Shown piece by piece: positions 43,147 through 54,599 of a stretch of 64,000 nucleotides of DNA. Origin of the DNA: Linum tenue. Taxonomy: Eukaryota > Streptophyta > Magnoliopsida > Malpighiales > Linaceae. The notes below the pieces were generated by a model. That model searched no databases, was not told the origin of the DNA, and saw only the letters and a list, made by a program, of their open reading frames with translations. Position 1 is the stretch's first letter. Each line of letters starts with the position of its first letter. Location: positions 39,484,002 to 39,548,001 of the forward strand of contig CAMGYJ010000005.1 in assembly GCA_946122785.1 (NCBI GenBank), written 5' to 3'. A program made the translations under genes and the position numbers.

Positions 43147-44469
43147 ATGTCTGACGCCCCAAACCCCTTGGACCCGAGTGACTCTCAGTCGCCAGGGCTC
43201 AAACAATTGGCGCCCACCGTGGGGCCAAACATGACTTTGAAAGACGCTTCCAACTCAAAGAAGGGGGAAGAAAGGAGTCCGGCACCAACGAAGACCCCTC
43301 TCAAGCAAGTTGTTGGTCGGGAAGCGATCAATCCTCAACCACTCACCATCCAAGGTTTGAAAGCATCCGACGACGACGATCCATCAGGAGACGGAGAAGA
43401 CACGGAACGCCTGGGGGGCCAACTAGCGAAACTTCGGGAAAAGCAAGCACGTCAAATAGCAAGCATGCAAGGCCAACTAGACCAAGTCATGACCGCGTTG
43501 TCAGCACTAACAAAGGCAAACCATCACGCGCCTCCCAATCCCCAAGAAGCCACAGAAGAGAGGAGGCGCCTCAAAGGAAAGATGCAAGAGGTTGAGGTGC
43601 TGCCCACGATCTCCCCACGGGAGGGTGTGGGCGCCTCACCAAACGAGGACGCAATTGAAGCTGACGACGATGTCTACCTGGAGAAGTATGCCCGACTCAA
43701 CTATGGCGCCTCGGAAGAAAGAAGTGTACAAATTATTAGGCAGCCGTTGTCAAGAGGAGTGCTCGAAACACCAATCCCACCAAATTTCGCAAGCATAGGC
43801 CTACCCTCATACGAAGGAAAATCCGATCCAGAGGATCACTTGAATGCGTTTTGTCGAAAAATGCAGCTTCTCAATGCGTCTGACGCTGCCTTGTGCAAGG
43901 CATTCCCCTCAACCTTTATCGGAGGATGCAGTAGCTGGTACTCCTTGCTTCCAGAGGGCATCATTCAGAGCTTTGCTCAATTCGCTTTGTTATTTACAAC
44001 AAAGTACGCAAGCCAAAAGAAGCAAACGCTGACAGTTCGTGCACTTGTCAATCTTAAGCAAAGAAAAGGAGAGAGCCTCAGGCACTTCATGGGGCGATGG
44101 TGGGAAGTCGCGTCCGATGTTAAAGACCTAACCCCTCCACTTATGCGCACCAACCTAATGGATGCAAGCACTAACGAAGAGCTGAGGCGCTCCCTAGCCA
44201 AAAGAGAGATACGACAGGTAGCCAAACTGGAAGAAAAAGTTCAGAAGGCAATCCTCATGGAGGAAGCGTTGGGGGCAAAGGAGGAGGAACAAGGAGGTGG
44301 CTCCAGGCGCTCATCACAGAGTGGGAGGGGCGAGGCGCCAAGGACCAGAAGGCGGAGTCCAGACCGACGAGATGACGCCCGACGTCCCAAGGTCTGGGTA
44401 AGAAGGGACGTTCTTACAAACTCACAAGAACCTCGCCGCGATCGAGCCAACCGTGAAAACACGAATTAA
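43147..44469 (+). CDS. Tat gag, open copy in array unit 3
   Basis: A 440-residue frame. If translation starts at the second ATG, 43231 (MTLKDASNSKK), the 28 codons before it come from the LTR end and primer-binding site. Acidic/Arg-rich N-terminus; a coiled-coil-like Lys/Glu/Gln stretch at ~90-125. The retrotransposon capsid domain is at ~210-340 (LPSYEGKSDPEDHLNAFCRK; PEGIIQSFAQFALLFTTKYA; LKQRKGESLRHFMGRWWEVA). An Arg/Ser-rich tail ends at NTN and TAA. The zinc finger lies past this stop in the same frame. Gag forms the particle and packages element RNA. Whether this copy is expressed is unknown; its truncated LTR keeps a TATA box. Confidence 0.82.
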   Translation: MSDAPNPLDPSDSQSPGLKQLAPTVGPNMTLKDASNSKKGEERSPAPTKTPLKQVVGREAINPQPLTIQGLKASDDDDPSGDGEDTERLGGQLAKLREKQARQIASMQGQLDQVMTALSALTKANHHAPPNPQEATEERRRLKGKMQEVEVLPTISPREGVGASPNEDAIEADDDVYLEKYARLNYGASEERSVQIIRQPLSRGVLETPIPPNFASIGLPSYEGKSDPEDHLNAFCRKMQLLNASDAALCKAFPSTFIGGCSSWYSLLPEGIIQSFAQFALLFTTKYASQKKQTLTVRALVNLKQRKGESLRHFMGRWWEVASDVKDLTPPLMRTNLMDASTNEELRRSLAKREIRQVAKLEEKVQKAILMEEALGAKEEEQGGGSRRSSQSGRGEAPRTRRRSPDRRDDARRPKVWVRRDVLTNSQEPRRDRANRENTN

Positions 44470-44487
44470 TCTCGAGGGCAGACAAAC

Positions 44488-45042
44488 ATGTACTGCGAGT
44501 ATCACAACTCGCGCACCCACAACACCGTTGACTGCCACTACTTCAAAAAGGCACTTAAGATAATCTCTGATCGAGGAAGAGTAAGAGAAATGTTCCAGAA
44601 AGCAGAACAGGAAAATCAATCCCCGCGGGAACGCTGCCGCTCTCCGAACGCAAGGCCACCAGTGCAAGAGCGCCTGGGTCCTAACCCAAATGTAAAGGAG
44701 ATAAGAACCATCGCAGGAGGGGAGTCCAGCCGAAAGAAGAAGCGCAAGGGGCAAGCGAATGACACGTGGTGCATGAAGATCGTAAAACAAGAGGGTCCCG
44801 ACTTATCATTTGTGTCGCGAGACTATCCTCCGGAGGGCCCATCTGAAAGCCCTCTTGTCATTAACATACAAGTGGAAGGGTGCAAGGTATTCCGAGTACT
44901 GGTAGATAGTGGGAGCTCCGCCGACATACTCTTCTACTCTTGTTGGCGCCAAATGCAGACACCCCATGGTCATGTTAGTATAAAAGAGCTGGTATGTATT
45001 CTCTCTCCCAAGGGGTTTTTTTTTGTTTTTTTTTGGTGCTGA
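44488..45042 (+). pseudogene. Gag zinc finger plus start of protease, unit 3
   Basis: Same frame as the gag above, 18 bases after its stop. It opens with CEYHNSRTHNTVDC (CX2HX4HX4C, the finger typical of Tat gags). A basic linker follows (SRKKKRKGQ), then the protease start VLVDSGSSADILFYSCW with the catalytic Asp-Ser-Gly. After CWRQMQTP it leaves element sequence and reads into filler to a stop. No active protease can come from it. Confidence 0.85.
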
Positions 45043-45317
45043 TAGATAGTGACAGCTGAGAGTGTGGCAGAAATTTGTAAAATCATTTTGATTTATATTA
45101 TATGAGGGAAATTACAATTGATTACTAGAGAAATAAACACTAGATACATACTAGACGAAGAAATAAACCAGTAAAATCCTTTCGATTTATATTATACGAG
45201 GGAAATTACAATTGATTACTATCCTAGAAAACAAAAATAACCATAATTAGAAGCCGATTACAGACAACAAACACTAGGCGGCCACCAGCCTTCTCCTGCT
45301 CATCTTCCTCAAGCGAG

Positions 45318-47725
45318 ACCCTCTGCCAAAAAGTATAATGTACAGTGTCAGAAGGTCTGAGGCGCCCGACCACAACATTTATGGCTTGGCAGGCGCCCAG
45401 ACCACTACCTAACCCTCATATGTGTATAAATAGGAGTTCTCTCCTTATAAATGGCAATCTATCTACTCTTACACTAACTTCTCTTTACTTTCTCTCTCTA
45501 TAAACTTCTTCTCTTTTCTTACTTCTGTCGAGGCGGGGCACCTACCCACTCAAAGTCATGTCTGACGCCCCAAACCCCTTGGACCCGAGTGACTCCTAGT
45601 CGCCCGGGCTCAAACAATTGGCGCCCACCGTGGGGCCAAACATGACTTTGAAAGACGCTTCCAACTCAAAGAAGGGAGAAGAAAGGAGTACGGCACCAAC
45701 GAAGACCCCTCTCAAGCAAGTTGTTGGTCGGGAAGCGATCAATCCTCAACCACTCACCATCCAAGGTTTGAAAGCATCCGACGACGACGATCCATCAGGA
45801 GACGGAGAAGACACGGAACGCCTGGGGGGCCAACTAGCGAAACTTCGGGAAAAGCAAGCACGTCAAATAGCAAGCAAGCAAGGCCAACTAGACCAAGTCA
45901 TGACCGCGTTGTCAGCACTAACAAAGGCAAACCATCACGCGCCTCCCAATCCCCAAGAAGCCACAGAAGAGAGGAGGGGCCTCAAAGGAAAGATGCAAGA
46001 GGTTGAGGTGCTGCACATGAACTCCCCACGGGAGGGTGTGGGCGCCTCACCAAACGAGGACACAATTGAAGCTGACGACGATGTCTACCTGGAGAAGTAT
46101 GCCCGACTCAACAATGGCGCCTCGGAAGAAAGAAGTGTCCAAATTATTAGGCAGTCGTTGTCAAGGGGAGTGCTCGAAACACCAATCCCACCAAATTTCG
46201 CAAGCATAGACCTACCCTCATACGAAGGAAAATCCGATCCAGAGGATCACTTGAATGCGTTTTGTCGAAAAATGTAGCTTCTCAATGCGTCTGACGTTGC
46301 CTTGTGCAAGGCATTCCCCTCAACCTTTACCGGAGGATGCAGTAGCTGGTACTCCTCGCTTCCAGAGGGCATCATTCAGAGCTTTGCTCAATTCGCTTTG
46401 TTATTTACAAGAAAGTACGCAAGCCAGAAGAAGTAAACGATTACGGTTCATGCACTTGTCAATCTTAAGCAAAGAAAAGGAGAGAGCCTCAGGCACTTCA
46501 TGGAGCGATATGGGAAGTCGCGTCCGATGTTAAAGACCTAACCCCTCCACTTATGCGCACCAACCTAATGGATGCAAGCACTAACGAAGAGCTGAGGTGC
46601 TCCCTAGCCAAAAGAGAGATACGACAGGTAGCCGAACTGGAAGAAAAAGTTCAGAAGGCAATCCTCATGGAGGAAGCGTTGGGGGAAAAGGAGGAGGAAC
46701 AAGGAGGTGGCTCCAGGCGCCCAGCTCCGAGTAGGAGGGGCGAGGCGCCAAGGACCAGAAGGCGGAGTCCAGACCGACGAGATGACGCCCGACGTCCCAA
46801 GGTCTGGGTAAGAAGGGACGTTCTTACAAACTCACAAGAACCTCGGCGCGATCGAGCCAACCGTGAAAACACGAATTAATCTCGAGGGAAGACAAACATG
46901 TACTACGAGTATCACAACTCGCGCACCCACAACACCGTTGACTGCCACTACTTCAAAAAGGCACTTAAGATAATCTCTGATCTAGGAGGAGTAAGAGAAA
47001 TGTTCCAGAAAGCAGAACAGGAAAATCAATCCCCACGGGAACGCTGCCGATCTCCGAACGCAAGGCCACCAGTGCAAGAGCGCCTGGGTCCTAACCCAAA
47101 TGTCAAGGAGATAAGAACCATCGTAGGAGGGGAGTCCAGCCGAAAGAAGAAGCGCAAGGGGCAAGCGAATGACACGTGGTGCATGAAGATCGTAAAACAA
47201 GAGGGTCCCGACTTATCATTTGTGTCGCGAGACTATCCTCCGGAGGGCCCATCTGAAAGACCTCTTGTCATTAACATACAAGTGGAAGGGTGCAAGGTAT
47301 TCTGAGTACTGGTAGATAGTGGGAGCTCCGCCGACATACTCTTCTACTCTTGTTGGCGCCAAATGCAGACACCCCATGGTCATGTTAGTATAAAAGAGCT
47401 GGTATGTATTCTCTCTCCCAAGGGGTTTTTTTTGTTTTTTTTTGTGCTGATAGATAGTGACAGCTGAGAGTGTGGCAGAAATTTGTAAAATCCTTTTGAT
47501 TTATATTATATGAGGGAAATTACAATTGATTACTAGAGAAATAAACACTAGATACATACTAGACGAAGAAATAAACCAGTAAAATCCTTTTGATTTATAT
47601 TATACGAGGGAAATTACAATTGATTACTATCCTAGAAAACAAAAATAACCATAATTAGAAGCCGATTACAGACAACAAACACTAGGCGGCCACCAGCCTT
47701 CTCCTGCTCATCTTCCTCAAGCGAG
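45318..47725 (+). repeat. Array unit 4 (truncated LTR, broken gag, filler)
   Basis: 2,408 bp. Gag has TAG at about 45598 (CAG to TAG, before the second ATG), TAG at 46275-46277 (CAG to TAG) and TAA at 46434-46436 (CAA to TAA). There are indels near 46510, the shared TAA near 46879, and TGA at 47303-47305 in the finger/protease frame. Confidence 0.87.
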
Positions 47726-50135
47726 ACCCTCTGCCAAAAAGTATAATGTACAGTGTCAGAAGGTCTGAGGCGCCCGACCACAGCATTTATGGCTTGGCAG
47801 GCGCCCAGACCACTACCTAACCCTCATATGTGTATAAATAGGAGTTCTCTCCTCATAAATGGCAATCTATCTACTCTTACACTAACTTCTCTCTACTTTC
47901 TCTCTCTATAAACTTCTTTTCTTTTCTTACTTCTGTCGAGGCGGGGCGCCTACCCACTCAAAGTCATGTCTGACGCCCCAAACCCCTTGGACCCGAGTGA
48001 TTCCCAGTCGCCCGGGCTCAAACAACTGGCGCCCACCGTGGGGCCAAACATGACTTTGAAAGAAGCTTCCAACTCAAAGAAGGGGAAAGAAAGGAGTCCG
48101 GCACCAATGAAGACCCCTCTCAAGCAAGTTATTGGTCGGTAAGCGATCAATCCTCAACCACTCATCATCCAAAATTTGAAAGCATCCGACGACGACGATC
48201 CATCAGGAGACGGAGAAGACACGGAACGCCTGGGGGGCCAACTAGCGAAACTTCGGGAAAAGCAAGCACGTCAAATAGCAAGAATGCAAGGCCAACTAGA
48301 CCAAGTCATGACCGCGTTGTCAGCACTAACAAAGGCAAACGATCACGCGCCTCCCAATCCCCAAGTAGCCACAGAAGAGAGGAGGCGCCACAAAGGAAAA
48401 ACGCAAGAGGTTGAGGTGCTGCCCATGAACTCCCCACGGGAGGGTGTGGGCGCCTCACCAAACGAGGACGCAATTGAAGCTGACGATGATGTCTACCTGG
48501 AGAAGTATGCCCGACTCAACTATGGCGCCTCGGAAGAAAGAAGTGTACAAATTATTAGGCAGCCGTTGTCAAGAGGAGTGCTCGAAACACCAATCCCACC
48601 AAATTTCGCAAGCATAGGCCTACCCTCATACGAAGGAAAATCTGATCCAGAATATCACTTGAATGCATTTTGTCGAAAAATGTAGCTTCTCAATGCGTCT
48701 GACGTTGCCTTGTGCAAGGCATTCCCCTCAACCTTTACCGGAGGATGCAGTAGCTGGTACTCCTCGCTTCCAGAGGGCATCATTCAGAGCTTTGCTCAAT
48801 TCGCTTTGTTATATACAACAAAGTACGCAAGCCAGAAGAAGTAAACGCTGACTGTTCGTGCACTTGTCAATCTTAAGCAAAGAAAAGGAGAGAGCCTCAG
48901 GCACTTCATGGGGCGATGGTGGGAAGTCACGTCCGATGTTAAAGACCTAACCCCTCCACTTATGCGCACCAACCTAATGGATGCAAGCTCTAACGAAGAG
49001 CTGAGCGCTCCCTAGCCAAAGAGAGATGCGACAGGTAGCCGAACTAGAAGAAAAAGTTCAGAAGGCAATCCTCATGGAGGAAGCGTTGGGGGCAAAGGAG
49101 GAGGAACAAGGAGGTGGCTCCAGGCGCCCAGCTCAGAGTGGGAGGGGCGAGGCGCCAAGGACCAGAAGGCGGAGTCCAGACCGACTAGTTGACGCCCGAC
49201 GTCCCAAGGTCTGGGTAAGAAGGGACGTTCTTACAAACTCACAAGAACCTCGCCGCGATCGAGCCAACCGTGAAAACACGAATTAATCTCGAGGGCAGAT
49301 AAACATGTACTGCGAGTATCACAACTCGCGCACCCACAACACCGTTGACTGCCACTACTTCAAAAAGGCACTTAAGATAATCTCTGATCGAGGAGGAGTA
49401 AGAGAAATGTTCCAGAAAGCAGAACAGGAAAATCAATCCCCGCGGGAACGCTGCCGCTCTCCGAACGCAAGGCCACCAGTGCAAGAGCGCCTGGGTCCTA
49501 ACCCAAATGTCAAGGAAATAAGAACCATCGCAGGAGGGGAGTCCAGCCGAAAGAAGAAGCGCAAGGGGCAAGCGAATGACACGTGGTGCATGAAGATCGT
49601 AAAACAAGAGGGTCCCGACTTATCATTTGTGTCGCGAGACTATCCTCCGTAGGGCCCATCTGAAAGCCCTCTTGTCATTAACATACAAGTGGAAGGGTGC
49701 AAGGTATTCCGAGTACTGGTAGATAGTGGGAGCTCCGCCGACATACTCTTCTACTCTTGTTGGCGCCAAATGCAGACACCCCATGGTCATGTTAGTATAA
49801 AAGAGCTGGTATGTATTCTCTCTCCCAAGGGGTTTTTTTGTTTTTTTTTTTTTGTGCTGATAGATAGTGACAGCTGAGAGTGTGACAGAAATTTGTAAAA
49901 TCCTTTTGATTTATATTATATGAGGGACATTACAATTGATTACTAGAGAAATAAACACTAGATACATACTAGACGAAGAAATAAACCAGTAAAATCCTTT
50001 TGATTTATATTATACGAGGGAAATTACAATTGATTACTATCCTAGAAAACAAAAATAACCATAATTAGAAGCCGATTACAGACAACAAACACTAGGCGGC
50101 CACCAGCCTTCTCCTGCTCATCTTCCTCAAGCGAG
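47726..50135 (+). repeat. Array unit 5 (truncated LTR, broken gag, filler)
   Basis: 2,410 bp. Gag has TAA near 48140 (GAA to TAA), TAG at 48683-48685 and TAA at 48842-48844 (both shared with unit 4), and small deletions near 49005-49020. It also has the common TAA near 49286 and TAG at 49650-49652 before the protease. Confidence 0.87.
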
Positions 50136-52200
50136 ACCCTCTGCCAAAAAGTATAATGTACAGTGTCAGAAGGTCTGAGGCGCCCGACCACAGCATTTAT
50201 GGCTTGGCAGGCGCCCAAACCACTACCTAACCCTCATATGTGTATAAATAGGAGTTCTCTCCTCATAAATGGCAATCTATCTACTCTTACACTAACTTCT
50301 CTCTACTTTCTCTCTCTATAAACTTCTTCTCTTTTCTTACTTCTGTCGAGGCGGGGCGCCTACCCACTCAAAGTCATGTCTGACGCCCCAAACCCCTTGG
50401 ACCCGAGTGACTCCCAGTCGCCCGGGCTCAAACAATTGGCGCCCACCGTGGGGCCAAACATGACTTTGAAAGACGCTTCCAACTCAAAGAAGGGGGAAGA
50501 AAGGAGTCCGGCACCAACGAAGACCCCTCTCAAGCAAGTTGTTGGTCGGGAAACGATCAATCCTCAACCACTCACCATCCAAGGTTTGAAAGCATCCTAC
50601 GACGACGATCCATCAGGAGACGGAGAAGACACGGAACGCCTGGGGGGCCAACTAGCGAAACTTCGGGAAAAGCAAGCACGTCAAATAGCAAGCATGCAAG
50701 GCCAACTAGACCAAGTCATGACCGCGTTGTCAGCACTAACAAAGGCAAACGATCACGCGCCTCCCAATCCCCAAGAAGCCACAGAAGAGAGGAGGGGCCT
50801 CAAAGGAAAGATGCAAGAGGTTGAGGTGCTGCCCATGAACTCCCCACGGGAGGGTGTGCGCGCTTCACCAAACGAGGACGCAATTGAAGCTGACGACGAT
50901 GTCTACCCGGAGAAGTATGCCCAACTCAACTATGGCGCCTCGGAGGAAAGAAGTTTACAAATTATTAGGCAGCCGTTGTCAAGAGGAGTGCTCGAAACAC
51001 CAATCCCACCAAATTTTGCAAGCATAGGCCTACCCTCTTACGAAGGAAAATCCGATCCAGAGGATCACTTGAATGCGTTTTGTCGAAAAATGCAGCTTCT
51101 CAATGCGTCTGACGTTGCCTTGTGCAAGGCATTCCCCTCAACCTTTACCGGAGGATGCAGTAGCTGGTACTCCTCGCTTCCAGAGGGCATCATTCAGAGC
51201 TTTGCTCAATTCGCTTTGTTATTTACAACAAAGTACGCAAGCCAGAAGAAGTAAACGCTGACGGTTCGTGCACTTGTCAATCTTAAGCAAAGAAAAGAAG
51301 AGAGCCTCAGGCACTTCATGGGGCGATGGTGGGAAGTCGCGTCCGATGTTAAAGACCTAACCCCTCCACTTATGCGCACCAACCTAATGGATGCAAGCAC
51401 TAACGAAGATTTGAGGCGCTCCCTAGCCAAAAGAGAGATACGACAGGTAGCCGAACTGGAAGAAAAAGTTCAGAAGGCAATCCTCATGGAGGAAGCGTTG
51501 GGGGCAAAGGAGGAGGAACAAGGAGGTGGCTCCAGGCGCCCAGCTCAGAGTGGGAGGGGCGAGGCGCCAAGGACCAGAAGGCGGAGTCCAGACCGACGAG
51601 ATGACGCCCGACATCCCAAGGTCTGGGTAAGAAGGGACGTTCTTACAAACTCACAAGAACCTCGCCGCGATCGAGCCAACTGTGAAAACACAAATTAATC
51701 TCGAGGGCAGACAAACATGTACTGCGAGTATCACAACTCGCGCACCCACAACACCGTTGACTGCCACTACTTCAAAAATGCACTTAAGATAATCTCTGAT
51801 CGAGGAGGAGTAAAAGAAATGTTCCAGAAAGCAGAACAGGAAAATCAATCCCCGCGGGAACGCTGTCGCTCTCTGAACGCAAGGCCACCAGTGCAAGAGC
51901 GCCTGGGTCCTAAGCCAAATGTCAAGGAGATAAGAACCATCGCAGGAGGGGAGTCCAGCCGAAAAAGAAGCGCAAGGGGCAAGCGAATGATACGTGGTGC
52001 ATGAAGATCGTAAAACAAGAGGGTCCCGACTTATCATTTGTGTCGCGAGACTATCCTCCGGAGGGCCCATCTGAAAGCCCTCTTGTCATTAACATACAAG
52101 TGGAAGGGTGCAAGGTATTCCGAGTACTGGTAGATAGTGGGAGCTCCGCCGACATGCTCTTCTACTCTTGTTGGCGCCAAATGCAGACACCCCTTGAGAC
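50136..52200 (+). pseudogene. Array unit 6: truncated LTR and gag leading into pol
   Basis: The LTR part is 50136-50434 and gag starts at 50376. It is open to a TAA at 51252-51254 (shared with units 4 and 5), then open again to the common TAA near 51698. The finger (CEYHNSRTHNTVDC) follows at 51717. A one-base loss near 51965 shifts frame before the protease. This is the only copy in which protease continues normally beyond CWRQMQTP. Confidence 0.87.
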
Positions 52201-54001
52201 TATGCAAGCCTCAGAAGCCCAACTTTTTGGCTTTTCCGGAGCAAAAGTGAAGGTGCTAGGAACGGCGCGCTTAAAGGTCAATGTAGAAGATGAGGAGCCA
52301 AGTGTCACACACCCGGTGGACTTCCACATTGCTGATTGCCCGTCCGCATATAATGCCATTCTAGGGAGGCCCTTCCTAGCTCGATTCAGAGCTATCGCCT
52401 CAACCTGTCATCAAGCAATGAAATTCCAAACTCCCCAAGGAATGGGGATAGCCAGGGGGGATGCGACGGCAGCAAAGGCGTGTTATGCGGCGACCATTCA
52501 CAAGCCAAAAATACACACGATTGATGCTAGACCAACGGAGGTGCCACTCCCAGGGGCAGTTGATTCGGAGATAGAGCTACCATTAGACCCTGATGACCCA
52601 AGCCGAGTCGTCCGACTTTCTGCCCATCTACCAGAGCACATGCGTCTCTCGATGGTCAACCTGTTAAGAGAGTACGCGGATCTATTTGCTTGGAGCCCTG
52701 GAGACATGCCCGACGTCTCTAGGGATCTTATAAAACATAAGCTCTCCGTGAAACCAGAGAGCGTGCCGGTACAACTAAAAATGAGGGGAGCATTGTTGGC
52801 AAGGAGGGTGGCCATGATGGAAGAAGTACAAAAGTTACTTAAGGCAGGGTTTATTCGGGAGGTGCAATACCCAAAGTGGTTAGCGAACACAGTGTTGGTC
52901 AAGAAACAAAACGGGACGTGGCGAATGTGCATCGACTTCACCTCACTAAAAAAAGCATGTCCGAAGGACCCATATCCACTGCCAAGGATTGACCAGCTGG
53001 TCGATGCCACCTCCAATCACGAGATGTTAAGCTTTCTTGACATGTTTTCGGGGTACCACCAAATCCCTCTCTGCGAAGAAGATCAAGAGAAAACGGCTTT
53101 CATGACCCCGTACGGGAACTACTGCTATGTGGTAATGCCATTCGGCTTGAAGAACGCATGCGCCACCTATCAGAGGATGGTGGACAAAGTCTTTGGATGA
53201 CAGATAGGACGAAACGTGGAGGCGTATGTAGACGATGTGCTAATCAAAACTAAGAAGGAGGGTGACCACCTGAGCGACCTAAGAGAGACATTTGAGAACC
53301 TGAGGCGCCACAATTTGAAGCTTAACCCCCTCAAATGTGTGTTCGGGGCAAGTGCGGGTCAGTTCTTAGGCTTCATGATAACTCGTCGTGGTATTGAGGC
53401 TAATCCAAAGTAGATAAAGGCAATTGCCGAACTCAAGTCGCCAAGAACAGTAAAGCAAGTTCAGGCATTGGGGGGTAAACTCGCCGCGCTCAACAGATTC
53501 ATTCCCAGGTCAGCGGATAGATGCGCTCCACTCTTCAACTCTCTAAAGAAGAAATCCAAGTTCAAATGGACGGAAGAATGTGAGAAAGCATTCGAGGAAA
53601 TGAAAACTCTGTTGGTGAATCCTCCCATTCTTTTAGCTCCAAAAGAGGGAGAGTGTTTGTTCCTCTACATAGCCATATTAGACGTGGCTATCAGTGCGGT
53701 GCTCGTTAGGCGCCACATCGAAAGCCTTGCAGATCAGCCAGTATATTACATCAGTAAGACGCTCCTTCCAACCGAAATGAGGTTCCCAGCCATTGAGAAG
53801 GCAGCCCTAGCATTGGTAACTGCCGCCCAAAAACTGAGGCCTTATTTTCAAAGGCACACGGTCACTGTACTAACCAACCTACCAATGAAAAGAATTCTTC
53901 ATAGCACAAGCGCATCGGGGCGCCTAACCAAATGGGCAGTTGAGCTAAGTGAGTTTGATATCCAATATGCTCCTCGTCCTTCAATCAAAGCCCAGTCCTA
54001 G
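52001..54001 (+). pseudogene. Tat pol: protease, reverse transcriptase, RNase H
   Basis: One frame carries the protease (DSGSSAD near 52135) and the spacer to RT. The RT blocks are VQKLLKAGFIREVQYPKWLA, RMCIDFTSLKKACPKDPYPL, FLDMFSGYHQI and YVDD at 53225-53236. The connection and first RNase H (FKWTEECEKAFEEMK; YYISKTLLPTEMRF) follow. It is interrupted by TGA 53198-53200 (CGA to TGA) and TAG 53411-53413 (CAG to TAG). A one-base loss near 53996 ends the frame. Order and motifs are standard Ty3/gypsy. Confidence 0.9.
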
Positions 54002-54500
54002 CAAATTTTGTAGCAGAAGGAACAATTGAGCCTATAGGGACCGATGAAGGAAGGTGGAAGTTGTTTGTCGATGGCGCGGCAAGTAAGACAGGTGCAGGCG
54101 CTGGCATAGTTTTGGAAACGCCAGGAGGTGTCACACACGAAGTGGCTCTACGATTCTCAACGCTTCAAACCAACAATGCAGCCGAATACGAGGCATTGAT
54201 CATGGCATGCGCATCGCGGAAGAGCTAGGGGCAAAACGCCTCGATGTTTTCTCCGACTCCGCGTTGGTGGTTCGACAGGTGCTGGGAGAATTTGAAGTCA
54301 AGGAAGACTGCTTGCTGCGCTATGTGGAAGAAGTGAAGAAGAGAGCTCAGGGTTTCGAGGATTGGAAGCTCTCTCATATAGCACGTGGTGACAACGCGCA
54401 CGCAGATGCGCTTTCCAAACTAGCCACGGCTGTTGACTTTGAGGAGGAGAGACATGTAATTGTCGAAAAGGAAAGCCCGAGCGCCCTGGGGATGGGAGTA
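54002..54500 (+). pseudogene. Second (archaeal-type) RNase H of Tat pol
   Basis: After a frame change, WKLFVDGAASKTGAGAGIVL, TNNAAEYEALI and, one further frame on, LDVFSDSALVVRQV and NAHADALSKLA give the Asp-Glu-Asp-Asp residues of an aRNase H. This extra domain between RNase H and integrase is diagnostic for the Tat lineage. A frameshift near 54204 splits it. Confidence 0.88.
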
Positions 54501-54599
54501 AATAGTGTTAATATCGATCAAGAAGAGCAATATTGGAGGGTACCAATCATTGAATACCTCATGAACGATACCCTCCCAACAGATCCGAAAGACGCCACA

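Larger units (their letters stand above)
42907..45317 (+). repeat. Array unit 3 (truncated LTR, intact gag frame, filler)
   Basis: 2,411 bp. The only unit whose gag is uninterrupted up to the TAA common to all units. Confidence 0.88.
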
